Of a stretch of DNA of 64,000 bases, positions 40,664-48,922 are shown piece by piece; within the stretch, counting starts at the first letter, position 1, and the number at the start of each line of letters is the position of its first letter. The notes below the pieces were generated by a model. It was not told where the DNA came from, made no database searches, and saw only the letters and a list, made by a program, of their open reading frames with translations. The position numbers were made by a program, and so were the translations under genes. The DNA comes from an uncultured Acidobacteriia bacterium (GTDB lineage: Bacteria; Acidobacteriota; Terriglobia; Bryobacterales; Bryobacteraceae): assembly GCA_903923395.1 (NCBI GenBank), contig CAIXXM010000042.1:1-64000 (forward strand). Reading direction: 5' to 3'.

Positions 40664-42108
40664 AAATAGCCCGCCGCAAACCGCGCACGGCGAATATAGG
40701 AATCTTTGGAGTCGGGTATCACGTTTACTGGGGGCAGTTCCCCGGCCTGCTCGACGAACTGAAAGCCAAGCTCTCCGTGCTCGTCAGCAAGGTCGAAGCG
40801 AGCGGCGCGAAGGTGATGGATTTCGGAATAGTTGATAAGGCAGAAGATGCCTACGCTCTGCTCCCCCGCATGAAGGCAGCCGACCTTGACCTCGTCTTCT
40901 GTGACATGTTGACTTACGCTACCTCCGCCGTATTCGGTGTACTGGTGCGAAGCCTCGACGTGCCCATCGTACTGGTTGCACTCCAACCCCTGGCCGCCAT
41001 GGACTATGATCGCGCCACCACCCGAATCCAGCTTCTGAATGATGACTTCTGCTCTGTTCCTGAATTCACCGGCGTCGCTGTCCGAATGGGCAAGCCTGTG
41101 CCACCCGTTGTTCTCGGAACTCTCCACAATGATCCACAGGCGGATGGGGAACTCGCCGCCTGGTGCGACATCGCCATGGCTCTTCACGACGTGAAGCGCG
41201 CCCGCATTGGTCACTTCGGGCATCCTTTGGAACATATGCTCGACATGCAGACGGACCAGACCGCACTTACTTCTGCCTTCGGCTGTCATATCGTCCAAAC
41301 CGAAGCCGATTCGCTTCTGGAATGCCGCGCTGAAGTGACTGATGCAGAGGCTGCCCGCAAAGCAGACGAAATCCTCACGCTATTTGACACGCCAGATCCC
41401 GGCGATGATCCACTGACCGCCAAGCTGACCCGCGGGGACCTGGACCGCGCAGCCTTCGCCGCGAGTGCCCTCGACCGCTTTGTGGCCCGCCATAACCTGG
41501 ATGCCCTCGCCTATTATTACGAAGGTGCTCCCGGCAGCCCGCTGCGCGAACTGGTCACAAATCTAATCGTGGGGAATTCCCTGCTGACAGCCGCTGGCTT
41601 CCCCATGTGCGGGGAATCCGATCTCAAGACCTGTGTTGCCATGCTTCTGATGGACCGGCTCGATATCGGCGGCAGCTTCGCGGAGTTTCATCCGGTCGAC
41701 TTCCGGGAGGGCTTTGTGTTAGTGGGCCATGACGGGCCACACCACGTCAACATAGCCTCCGCCAAGCCTGTCCTCCGCAGCTTGAGCAAGTACCACGGCA
41801 AGCCAGGAAGCGGCGCGAGCGTCGAGTTCAAAATCCAGGAGGGCCCCATCACAATGCTCAGTATCGGCGTGAATGCGCAAGGCCGCTTCAAATTCGTGCT
41901 CGCCCAAGGCGAAAGCGTCCACGGACCCATTCCCGCCACAGGTAACACCAACACACGCGGCTTCTTCAAACCGGATATCCGAACCTTCCTGAAGCGCTGG
42001 GTTGCAGAAGGGCCAACCCACCATTTTGCCCTCGGCGTGGGCCACCGCGCGGACGACCTGAGTCGAATTGCGAACACGCTGGGGATAGAAAGCGTCATCG
42101 TCGGCTGA
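40660..42108 (+). CDS. L-fucose/L-arabinose isomerase family protein
   Basis: The 482 residues belong to the arabinose/fucose isomerase fold, which interconverts aldoses and ketoses using Mn2+. Family landmarks are VGYHVYWGQFPGLLDELKAK near residue 20, ALQPLAAMDYD near 110, GHFGHPLEHMLDMQTDQTAL, a CGESDLKTCVAMLLMDRL stretch with the metal Glu, and FHPVDFREGFVLVGHDGPHH with a metal His. It is cytoplasmic. The exact sugar is unknown, and members of this branch are often misnamed. Third gene of the receptor operon, so it probably acts on the imported sugar. Confidence 0.87.
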   Translation: MKIARRKPRTANIGIFGVGYHVYWGQFPGLLDELKAKLSVLVSKVEASGAKVMDFGIVDKAEDAYALLPRMKAADLDLVFCDMLTYATSAVFGVLVRSLDVPIVLVALQPLAAMDYDRATTRIQLLNDDFCSVPEFTGVAVRMGKPVPPVVLGTLHNDPQADGELAAWCDIAMALHDVKRARIGHFGHPLEHMLDMQTDQTALTSAFGCHIVQTEADSLLECRAEVTDAEAARKADEILTLFDTPDPGDDPLTAKLTRGDLDRAAFAASALDRFVARHNLDALAYYYEGAPGSPLRELVTNLIVGNSLLTAAGFPMCGESDLKTCVAMLLMDRLDIGGSFAEFHPVDFREGFVLVGHDGPHHVNIASAKPVLRSLSKYHGKPGSGASVEFKIQEGPITMLSIGVNAQGRFKFVLAQGESVHGPIPATGNTNTRGFFKPDIRTFLKRWVAEGPTHHFALGVGHRADDLSRIANTLGIESVIVG

Positions 42109-42153
42109 CAGGATTCCGAAGCATCACGATCCGGTTCCGGCCCGACTGCGCAC

Positions 42154-43209
42154 TCAGCGGGGCAGCAGGGCCGAAATCTTCTCTCTGCCCTTCAATTCGG
42201 CCACATCCCGGGGCGTATCACCGTTCTGGTCTCTGGCCGTCACATCACCGCCATGCGCCAGGACGGCCTGCATCATCCGGACATTCCCGCGCGATGCCGC
42301 CTGGTGCACTGCCGTCCAGCCCTGCGGATCTGGAATATTCGGACTGGCCCCGTGCTCCAGCAGCCACATGGTCTGTGGAATCTGCCCCCAACAGATCAAA
42401 TGATTCAGCAGCGGCTTGTTCTCGCCTGCCGCCAGATCCGGCTTCGCCCCGAACTCCAGCGCAACTGCGGCAAACTCCAGATTGGCGTTCCAAAGCGCAG
42501 GCACCAGAGCCTCCGTCGCATCCGCCCCGCGTTCCAGCAGCAACCGGAAGAGTGCGAGGTTCTTTGCCGAGGCAGCCAGATAGATCGCCTCAATATCGTG
42601 TCCCCAGGATTTCGTGCGGGCAGTCGGGTCCGCACCGTGATCGAGCAGCAGGCGGGCAATCTCCACCTGCGTTGCCTGGTCCGGCAACCGTGACCCCGCA
42701 CAGCATTGCAGCACGGTGAGACTCTTCCCATCGCGATCATTGACCCAGTCCGTCGAAAAGGTGAGAGCTTTTCGCAGAGGTTCAATGCGGCCGAGCGCGG
42801 CTGCGGTAAACACGTCCTGTTTCGCGCCCGCACTTTCCAGGCACGTCACATACTCCGGCACGCCAACGAAAGCCGCGATGACCAGCGCCCTCGCCGGTGG
42901 CCAGGCAGCGTGAAGTTCGGGGTCGGCCCCGTGCGAGACCATCCACTTCAGACAGGCAAGACGCGCCTTGGATGGCTTGCCGCCCGCCGCATGAGGATCT
43001 TCCTGCAGCAGGCAGTGCAGCGGACGGTAGTTTCGGAAGATCACATTCAACTGCGCTCCCAGTTTGCTGAACAGTTTCACCGCGGGCAGATTCGCCAGGC
43101 GCGCGGCTTCACAGATCGCCCGGGGGTGGCGCGCCGCCGCTGGATCTGCCGCGGCAGCCGCCTCCACAGCCGCAAAATTGCCCGTTCTCAGTGCATCTAT
43201 GAGGCTCAT
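42154..43209 (-). CDS. Ankyrin repeat protein
   Basis: The 351 residues consist of about eight to nine ankyrin-type repeats, clearest in the C-terminal half (GWTAVHQAASRGNVRMMQAV, LAHGGDVTARDQNGDTPRDV, LLLDHGADPTARTKSWGHDI). There is no signal peptide or membrane helix, so it is a cytoplasmic protein-interaction module without a known partner. It is convergent with the isomerase gene (45-bp gap) and divergent from the EF-hand gene. It has no enzymatic domain. Confidence 0.88.
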   Translation of the reverse strand: MSLIDALRTGNFAAVEAAAAADPAAARHPRAICEAARLANLPAVKLFSKLGAQLNVIFRNYRPLHCLLQEDPHAAGGKPSKARLACLKWMVSHGADPELHAAWPPARALVIAAFVGVPEYVTCLESAGAKQDVFTAAALGRIEPLRKALTFSTDWVNDRDGKSLTVLQCCAGSRLPDQATQVEIARLLLDHGADPTARTKSWGHDIEAIYLAASAKNLALFRLLLERGADATEALVPALWNANLEFAAVALEFGAKPDLAAGENKPLLNHLICWGQIPQTMWLLEHGASPNIPDPQGWTAVHQAASRGNVRMMQAVLAHGGDVTARDQNGDTPRDVAELKGREKISALLPR

Positions 43210-43319
43210 AAGCAGGCTTTACATTGCTTGACAGAAAACATGGGATTTGGCGCGTCCAAACAGTTGTGATGTTCACCTGAGGCCGCTACGCTTTAAGGTA
43301 CTTCGTCTTGGAGTGTGGA

Positions 43320-44027
43320 ATGAAATTTCGTCTTTTCGCTGTAATATTCGCCGGCGCTTTCCTGCTGTGCGCACAAGATGGCCCGCCGCGGCCGGGTGGT
43401 CCCCAGGGCCAAAGGGGTCCGCGCCAGACCATGCTCATGATGGCCATTGATACGGACCATGACGGAAGCCTTTCCCCCGAAGAGATCGCCGCTGCGCCGA
43501 AATCGATTCTGACACTCGATAAGAACGGCGATGGCTCCATTACCGCGGACGAATTGCGCCCGCAGCAAATGGCCCGCCCCGGCGGTGACGGGCCACGGCG
43601 TGAAGGTGGTGACGGACCACGCCGCGAGGGTGGACCCGGCGGCGAAGGTGAGCGTCGTGAAGGCGCTGCCAGCCCCGCTGATGAACTGCTCCAAACCCTG
43701 ATGGCCTTCGACAAGAATGGCGACGGCAAACTGACGAAAGATGAGGTCCCCGAACGCATGCAGGGCATCTTTGCCCGCGGCGACAAGAACAACGACGGGA
43801 TCCTGACGCAGGACGAAATCAAGGCCATGGTGCAAATACAGAATACACAGGCCAGCAACCGCCAGAATGCACCGCCAGACGTCCTCTTCCGCGCCATCGA
43901 CACCGATCATGATGGCGTTCTTTCCCCGGAAGAAATCAAGAACGCAGCAGCCGCCTTGAAGACACTCTACAAGAACGGCGATGGACGCATCACAGAGGAC
44001 GAACTCCGTCCGCAGAGGAGAGACTAA
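43320..44027 (+). CDS. Secreted six-EF-hand protein
   Basis: A 235-residue exported protein with a signal peptide (MKFRLFAVIFAGAFLLCAQ). Six EF-hand loops are seen: DTDHDGSLSPEE, DKNGDGSITADE, DKNGDGKLTKDE, DKNNDGILTQDE, DTDHDGVLSPEE and a final YKNGDGRITEDE, whose first ligand Asp is Tyr. A Gly/Arg/Glu-rich linker between loops 2 and 3 contains an exact tandem repeat of GGDGPRRE. It probably binds Ca2+ in the periplasm. It lies 7 bp upstream of the ApbE-like gene and is probably co-transcribed. Confidence 0.9.
   Translation: MKFRLFAVIFAGAFLLCAQDGPPRPGGPQGQRGPRQTMLMMAIDTDHDGSLSPEEIAAAPKSILTLDKNGDGSITADELRPQQMARPGGDGPRREGGDGPRREGGPGGEGERREGAASPADELLQTLMAFDKNGDGKLTKDEVPERMQGIFARGDKNNDGILTQDEIKAMVQIQNTQASNRQNAPPDVLFRAIDTDHDGVLSPEEIKNAAAALKTLYKNGDGRITEDELRPQRRD
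43581..43628 (+). repeat. Tandem 24-bp coding repeat
   Basis: Two adjacent 24-bp units (43581-43604 and 43605-43628) each encode GGDGPRRE in the EF-hand protein linker. They differ at a few silent sites, so the duplication is not brand new. Confidence 0.8.
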
Positions 44028-44034
44028 CCCCTTC

Positions 44035-45528
44035 ATGAAACGTACTTATCTTGCAGGCGCATTATTGCTTGGTGCCGGAGTGGTGCTTGCCGCCACGCTC
44101 CCCCGCCAGGAACGCATTTACCCCTTTCATTACGAAGACGTCCTGGGCACGTCGCTGGAACTGAAGGTTCTGGCGCCGAGTGAAGGGCAGGCCGAAAAGG
44201 CCGAAGCTGCGGTGCTCGAAGAGATTGCGCGCGAAGCGAAGATCCTCAGCGCCTGGGACGCCTCCAGCGAATTCAGCCGCTGGGCCGCCACATGGAACGA
44301 ACCGCTGCACGTCTCTCCTGAACTGCTGGAAGTCCTCGGGATGTTTGACCAGTGGCGTGACCGCACCGGTGGAGCACTCGATGCCTCCGCCGAAGCAGTG
44401 GTCCGGGTCTGGAAGCAGGCCGCGGCAGAGAACCGCATGCCCACGCAGGCCGAACTCCGCGCCGCCACCGCTCTGGTGAAGCAGAAGCATTGGAGTCTGG
44501 ATCTTGCCGCCGGCACCGCCACCCACCTGGACCGCACGCCGATCGCCCTCAACTCTTTCGCCAAGAGCTACATCATGCAGCACGCGGCGGAAGCAGCACT
44601 CGCCGCCGGCACCTCTGGTGTCGTCGTCAACATCGGCGGTGACATCGCCATTCGCGGCAACTGGATGGAGCCCGTCGAAGTGGCAGACCCCTTCAATCCG
44701 GCAGAAAACGCGGCACCCGTCGCGCGGCTCACCCTGCAGGATCACGCCATCGCCACCAGCGGCAATTACAAGCGCGGCGTTGAAATCGGCGGCAGGCACT
44801 ATTCGCACATCATTGACCCCCGCACCGGTGAAACGGCAGACAGCATTGTAAGTTCCACCGTTGTTTCCAAAGACGCGGCGCAGGCGGGAGCTCTGGCAAC
44901 AGCGATGTCGGTATTGCGTCCCGAAGAAAGCCGCACGCTGGTTGCTTCCCTGGGCGGCGGCATCGAGTATCTGATCATCGACAGCAAGGGCGCGAAGTAT
45001 CAGAGCGCAGGCTGGAACCGGATCGCCGCCATGCCCGCCAAAACAGCAGCTGCGCCGATGGCCGAAGATGCTCCCATGGAACTTGTGCTGGACCTGGAAA
45101 TCAAACAGCCGGCCGGTTTCGCCAAGCGGCCCTATGTTGCCGTGTGGGTGGAGGATAAGGACAAGTTCCCCGTCCGCACCATGGCTCTCTGGTATGACCG
45201 GGACCGCTGGTTGCCCGAACTCCGCGCCTGGTATCACGACGACCGGCTGCGCGCCGTGGCCGAAGGCACCCAGATCACCAGTTCCGTCGCCAGCGCCACC
45301 CGCGGTGCCGGCAAGTATTCCGTGAAGTGGGACGGCAAAGATAACGCAGGCAAACCGGTGAAGCCGGGGAAGTACACCATATTTGTGGAGGCCAGCCGCG
45401 AACACGGACCCTATCAGATTCTGAAGGGTGAAATCGACACCACGGCCGGAGCCAAGACCATTACTCTTACGGGGAACACAGACATTGCCAGTGCAAACGC
45501 CGAGTATCGAAGAGCGGAAAAGCGTTAA
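44035..45528 (+). CDS. ApbE-type flavin transferase fused to DUF2271
   Basis: A 497-residue exported protein (signal peptide about 1-20, GAGVVLAATLP). The first part (about 35-335) is FAD:protein FMN transferase-like: SAWDASSEFSRW, ALNSFAKSYIMQ, VNIGGDIAIRG, TSGNYKRG and the catalytic HIIDPRTGE, with ALATAMSVL after it. The usual DLGGIAKG is NSFAKS. The C-terminal part (about 345-485) matches DUF2271 (YVAVWVEDKDKFPVRTMALW, YSVKWDGKDNAGKPVKPGKY), including SVASATRGAGKY, a possible flavin-acceptor-like site. The fusion suggests the enzyme flavinylates its own tail. Confidence 0.88.
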   Translation: MKRTYLAGALLLGAGVVLAATLPRQERIYPFHYEDVLGTSLELKVLAPSEGQAEKAEAAVLEEIAREAKILSAWDASSEFSRWAATWNEPLHVSPELLEVLGMFDQWRDRTGGALDASAEAVVRVWKQAAAENRMPTQAELRAATALVKQKHWSLDLAAGTATHLDRTPIALNSFAKSYIMQHAAEAALAAGTSGVVVNIGGDIAIRGNWMEPVEVADPFNPAENAAPVARLTLQDHAIATSGNYKRGVEIGGRHYSHIIDPRTGETADSIVSSTVVSKDAAQAGALATAMSVLRPEESRTLVASLGGGIEYLIIDSKGAKYQSAGWNRIAAMPAKTAAAPMAEDAPMELVLDLEIKQPAGFAKRPYVAVWVEDKDKFPVRTMALWYDRDRWLPELRAWYHDDRLRAVAEGTQITSSVASATRGAGKYSVKWDGKDNAGKPVKPGKYTIFVEASREHGPYQILKGEIDTTAGAKTITLTGNTDIASANAEYRRAEKR

Positions 45529-46114
45529 GCCGCTGTGGCACCGCAAGCTGGCGTCTGTTTCGCGCTGGCTTCATATCTATCTGTCCATGGTGAGTTTCGG
45601 CGTGGTGATCTTCTTCTCCGCGACCGGCATCACGCTGAACCACCAGGATAAGTTCCTCGCGCAACAGCAGGTCAAGCAACTCAAAGGCCAGCTGACATCC
45701 AGGCTGGTGAGCGGCAAGGACGTTGTCAAGCTCGAAGTGGTGGAGTATCTCCGCAACACCCATGGCATCCACGGCGCTGTGGCGGACTTCCGCATTGAAG
45801 AAGACCGCTGCAGCGTTTCCTTCAAGGGTCCCGGCTATGCGGCAGATAGTTTCATTGACCGCAAGACGGGCACTTATGAGTTAACCGAAACCCGCATGGG
45901 CTTCATCGCGGTAATCAATGACTTACACAAGGGCCGGGACAGCGGCAAGGCCTGGGCCTGGGTTATCGACTTATCAGCTATCTTTCTCGTGCTGGTTTCT
46001 ATCTCAGGTGTCTTGATTCTCTGTTATCTCTACAAGCGCCGCTTCACGGGTTTCGCCGCCGGTGTGGCGGGAATCCTCATCACTTACCTCGCGTATGTGA
46101 TCTGGGTGCCGTAA
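45491..46114 (+). CDS. PepSY-type membrane protein
   Basis: The best start is the GTG at 45491, giving 207 residues that overlap the ApbE-DUF2271 gene by 38 bp. One membrane helix near 25-48 (LHIYLSMVSFGVVIFFSATG) is followed by a periplasmic PepSY-like domain, an IAVINDLHKGRDSGKAWAWV segment that carries a conserved His, and two more helices near 160-205. PepSY membrane proteins are partners of ApbE/DUF2271 in extracytosolic flavin electron transfer and iron reduction. The tail overlaps the convergent cytochrome gene by 31 bp. Confidence 0.87.
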   Translation: MQTPSIEERKSVKPLWHRKLASVSRWLHIYLSMVSFGVVIFFSATGITLNHQDKFLAQQQVKQLKGQLTSRLVSGKDVVKLEVVEYLRNTHGIHGAVADFRIEEDRCSVSFKGPGYAADSFIDRKTGTYELTETRMGFIAVINDLHKGRDSGKAWAWVIDLSAIFLVLVSISGVLILCYLYKRRFTGFAAGVAGILITYLAYVIWVP

Positions 46115-46791
46115 GCAAAGGTAACTGGTCCGGTGACGCGAACAACGTCGCCGGGCCGCACCGTCACCGGCGAGCGGAAGACAAACTCCCGCTGGTCGAG
46201 CGGATGCAGTTGTTGAATCCAAAGCAGCCGTTCGATATCACCATTGCCGCGGACGACCCATGCTTCAAGCGAACTTCCGGGACGCAGCGACTTAAGCCGG
46301 ATGGCTTCGAGCTTCTGCGCCGCAGCGGGCTTCCAGGCGGAACTGACCGCGATTTCCCAGGCGAATTTCCGGCGAGGCGCAGGCCTCTCCGCGGCGGGCG
46401 CGGGGGGCAGGAAGGCAGCTTCCCCCTCTGGAGCGCCACCCTCCACCCACGTCACCAGCATGTCAATCTCCGGCTCAGACAGGCTGCGGTCATTCGTGAA
46501 TTCACCGATGCCCTTCACAGCACCCCAAGGCGGCATGGTGCGCCCGCGCACCTGGTCACGGATCGCCTTCGCCCAGGGACGCGCCTCCTCGTAAGTCAGC
46601 AGGGAAAACGCGCTGCCACCTGGCCGGTGACAACCAGCGCAACGCTTATAGACCACCCGGGAGATCTCCTGCGTCCAGGTCAGTTTTGTGGTGATGGGGT
46701 CGTGCGGATATACAGCGGAGGGAATGAGGGCGCAAACCGCAAGCAGTCCGCGCCCGATCCAACAATGGCTACCGGAGTTCAGCGCCTGCAT
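46084..46791 (-). CDS. Secreted cytochrome c-type protein (short paralogue)
   Basis: A 235-residue exported protein with one c-type heme site, CAGCH, near residue 51, and the likely axial Met in TMPPW about 35 residues later. The block around the heme (CHRPGGSAFSLLTYEEARPW, FTNDRSLSEPEIDMLVTWVE) is closely similar to the N-terminal domain of the gene just upstream. The C-terminal part is an unrelated beta-rich segment with no copper ligands. It overlaps the upstream monooxygenase gene by 23 bp. Likely an electron carrier of the same unit. Confidence 0.87.
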   Translation of the reverse strand: MQALNSGSHCWIGRGLLAVCALIPSAVYPHDPITTKLTWTQEISRVVYKRCAGCHRPGGSAFSLLTYEEARPWAKAIRDQVRGRTMPPWGAVKGIGEFTNDRSLSEPEIDMLVTWVEGGAPEGEAAFLPPAPAAERPAPRRKFAWEIAVSSAWKPAAAQKLEAIRLKSLRPGSSLEAWVVRGNGDIERLLWIQQLHPLDQREFVFRSPVTVRPGDVVRVTGPVTFAYGTQITYAR

Positions 46792-48061
46792 CCTTCTTCT
46801 GACTATTGCGCTGCGGGAAAAGGGTCATGGGGTTCTGATGCGCGTCGATCACAACGTCGAAGAAACCGATCATCATCTCCTCCCAGCTTTGGTCACCCCA
46901 CTTCACGACCTTCGTCGGGTCGGGATTATTGGGATTGTTCGCCGAGTTGTCAAAGTGTGCCGTGCATTCAATCTTCGTCCCCTTGGGGAGCACGATGTCG
47001 TTCACGGGGCGATACCAGATCTGCCAGTTGAAATCGTATTTCGGAACATTCACCAGCACCTGCTTTTCACCGGTGGGGTAAGAGGCCCGGAAATCGAAAT
47101 CCTTGCCGCGAAGGTGCATGTGGGGGGCAAGCGAAATGAGCTTCGCATCGCTGCCGAGGGTGAAGTCCGAATCGACACGGTAGTTCCCGTCACCCGCCGG
47201 AATGGCGAACTTGCCATTCGATGCGGCCAGTGTCACGACACGTTCCTTCACCTCACCCTTCGCAAAACGGAGACCTACCGTGGATTGGTCAGACCCGGCA
47301 GTGCCGTTGGCCGTGTAGTGCAACTGAAGAACGATGTCCGAACCGGCCTTGACCAGCTTGGCCCGTCCAGCACCAAAATCCTGCGGCGGGACGCCAGGCG
47401 CATAGCCCACAAGGAACTCCGCACCCTGCATGTTGCCTTCGCCCTGCTTGGTCGGCACCCAGGGAACACCAGGCTTCGCGTCGGCCATCCACTTCGAACC
47501 GGCGGGACGGACATAGGCGATCACATGGTGCAGCAGCGCGCGGTTGCCGGGACGGACTTCCGCTGCTTCCACCCACTTGTCTTCCTTCAGGTTCATCGGC
47601 ACCAGAATGTACTGGTAGTCGACTGTGCCTTTGGCCGGGATATCAAACTTCGCGGGCATAGTGATTGCCAAATCGGGCTTGCCGATATTCCAGCCTGTCG
47701 TGAAGGTCAGAGGCTTGGGAAGATCCTTCGGGTTTCCTTCCGGCGCGCCATTGGAAGCCCAGGAGACGAGGGTCTTGATCTCGGCTTCGCTGAGAGAACG
47801 GTCATTGGCGAACTTGCCGAAGTGCGGGTCAGCGTTCCATGGCGGCATCGTCTTCGATTGCACTGCTTCCTTGATGGAAGCAGCCCAGGGGCGCGCATCC
47901 TTGTACGAGAGCAACGAAAAAGGTGCAGCTTCACCGGGGCGGTGGCAACCCTGGCAATTCTTCTGCAAAATTGGCGCGACTTCTTTGCTGAACGTCGGCA
48001 CAGGGGCTGCGGCGGCAACGGCACAAACGGCCGCGGTCAAAGCGATGGAGCGAAAAATCAA
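46769..48061 (-). CDS. Cytochrome c fused to copper type II monooxygenase-like domain
   Basis: A 430-residue exported protein. After the signal peptide (about 1-19) comes a cytochrome c domain with CQGCH (about 36-40) and TMPPW. From about 120 the fold resembles peptidylglycine/dopamine monooxygenases. A His-His pair in ALLHHVIAY and a His in VLQLHY would be the first copper site. The second would be the HxH of LAPHMHLRG and a Met in EEMMIGF. The substrate is unknown. The heme domain could feed electrons to the copper sites (inference). Upstream lies DUF1080, 39 bp away. Confidence 0.88.
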   Translation of the reverse strand: MIFRSIALTAAVCAVAAAAPVPTFSKEVAPILQKNCQGCHRPGEAAPFSLLSYKDARPWAASIKEAVQSKTMPPWNADPHFGKFANDRSLSEAEIKTLVSWASNGAPEGNPKDLPKPLTFTTGWNIGKPDLAITMPAKFDIPAKGTVDYQYILVPMNLKEDKWVEAAEVRPGNRALLHHVIAYVRPAGSKWMADAKPGVPWVPTKQGEGNMQGAEFLVGYAPGVPPQDFGAGRAKLVKAGSDIVLQLHYTANGTAGSDQSTVGLRFAKGEVKERVVTLAASNGKFAIPAGDGNYRVDSDFTLGSDAKLISLAPHMHLRGKDFDFRASYPTGEKQVLVNVPKYDFNWQIWYRPVNDIVLPKGTKIECTAHFDNSANNPNNPDPTKVVKWGDQSWEEMMIGFFDVVIDAHQNPMTLFPQRNSQKKDAGAELR

Positions 48062-48100
48062 AATCGGAACCTCATTGCAAGTATACGGAACCCCGCGGGT

Positions 48101-48913
48101 CTATTGTTCCTTGATCTTGAGGTTCTTGAACCAGACCTTGTCGCCGTGGTTCTGCAGGCTGAAGCGGCCTTCCGTCTTGGCGTTCGCGAGGATGTCGTAG
48201 ACAGCCATGCCATTCGTCCAGCGCTTTTTCAGATCGGCGAGCCCTGCCGGATCGTCGAGCGACGCGCTCAACACCTGCTCGCCATTGATCCAATGTTCCA
48301 CGTGCTTGCCCTTCAGCACGAGCTTCGCATGGTTCCATTCCCCGGCCTTGTGCGCCGGATGGGATTTGGGCGGCAGCATGGAGTAGAGTGCACCGGTCTT
48401 GTGAGCTTCGTCCTTCTTCGCATCGGGGTGGCGTTCATCATCAATCAACTGGAACTCGAAGGAAATGGTGTACTCCTGGCCCTTCTCATCCGGTCCAATG
48501 GTTTCGCGGGTGCCGGACGGATTGGCCATTTCGCGTGTGAGCATGCCTTCAAAGCCGCCGGGACCCTTGGAAGCTTTGGTGTTATTGAGAAACACGGTCT
48601 TCTGCAGGCGGTACTTGAAGCCAGTGTTCGCGCCTTCGGCCACTTTCCAGTCGAACTCAATAGTGAAGTCTTTGTAGCTCTTGGCGGAAATCAGGTCTTC
48701 CGTAATCTTCGGCCGCGGCTTGGTGCTCAGGCAGCCATCCTCAATGACCCACGCATCACCCGGAGGCGTCTCCGTGCCGGGATCGCGCCAGTTGTTGAAA
48801 GTCTTGCCGTCGAACAGCAATTTCCAGCCGGCTTTGGCTTCGGCCGGGGTCAGCGTATTGTCTGCAGCGGCGAGCGAGGCAACTGCCAGAACGAATGGAA
48901 GAACGATGCGCAT
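48101..48913 (-). CDS. Secreted DUF1080 (3-keto-disaccharide hydrolase-type) protein
   Basis: The 270 residues have a signal peptide (about 1-17) and the concanavalin-like DUF1080 fold: WKLLFDGKTFNNWRDPGTE, SAKSYKDFTIEFDWKVAEGA, NTGFKYRLQ, YSMLPPKSHPAHKAGEWNHA and HWINGEQVLSASLDD. Members of this family hydrolyse 3-keto-glycosides or bind sugars, but most are uncharacterised. It lies 9 bp downstream of the subtilase gene and 39 bp upstream of the cytochrome-monooxygenase gene, all on the minus strand. Confidence 0.9.
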   Translation of the reverse strand: MRIVLPFVLAVASLAAADNTLTPAEAKAGWKLLFDGKTFNNWRDPGTETPPGDAWVIEDGCLSTKPRPKITEDLISAKSYKDFTIEFDWKVAEGANTGFKYRLQKTVFLNNTKASKGPGGFEGMLTREMANPSGTRETIGPDEKGQEYTISFEFQLIDDERHPDAKKDEAHKTGALYSMLPPKSHPAHKAGEWNHAKLVLKGKHVEHWINGEQVLSASLDDPAGLADLKKRWTNGMAVYDILANAKTEGRFSLQNHGDKVWFKNLKIKEQ

Positions 48914-48922
48914 CTCAATACT

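Noticed and set aside
44062-45546. 494-codon minus-strand frame opposite the ApbE-DUF2271 gene
   Set aside because: No recognisable domain, and the sense frame contains the HIIDPRTG motif and a signal peptide.
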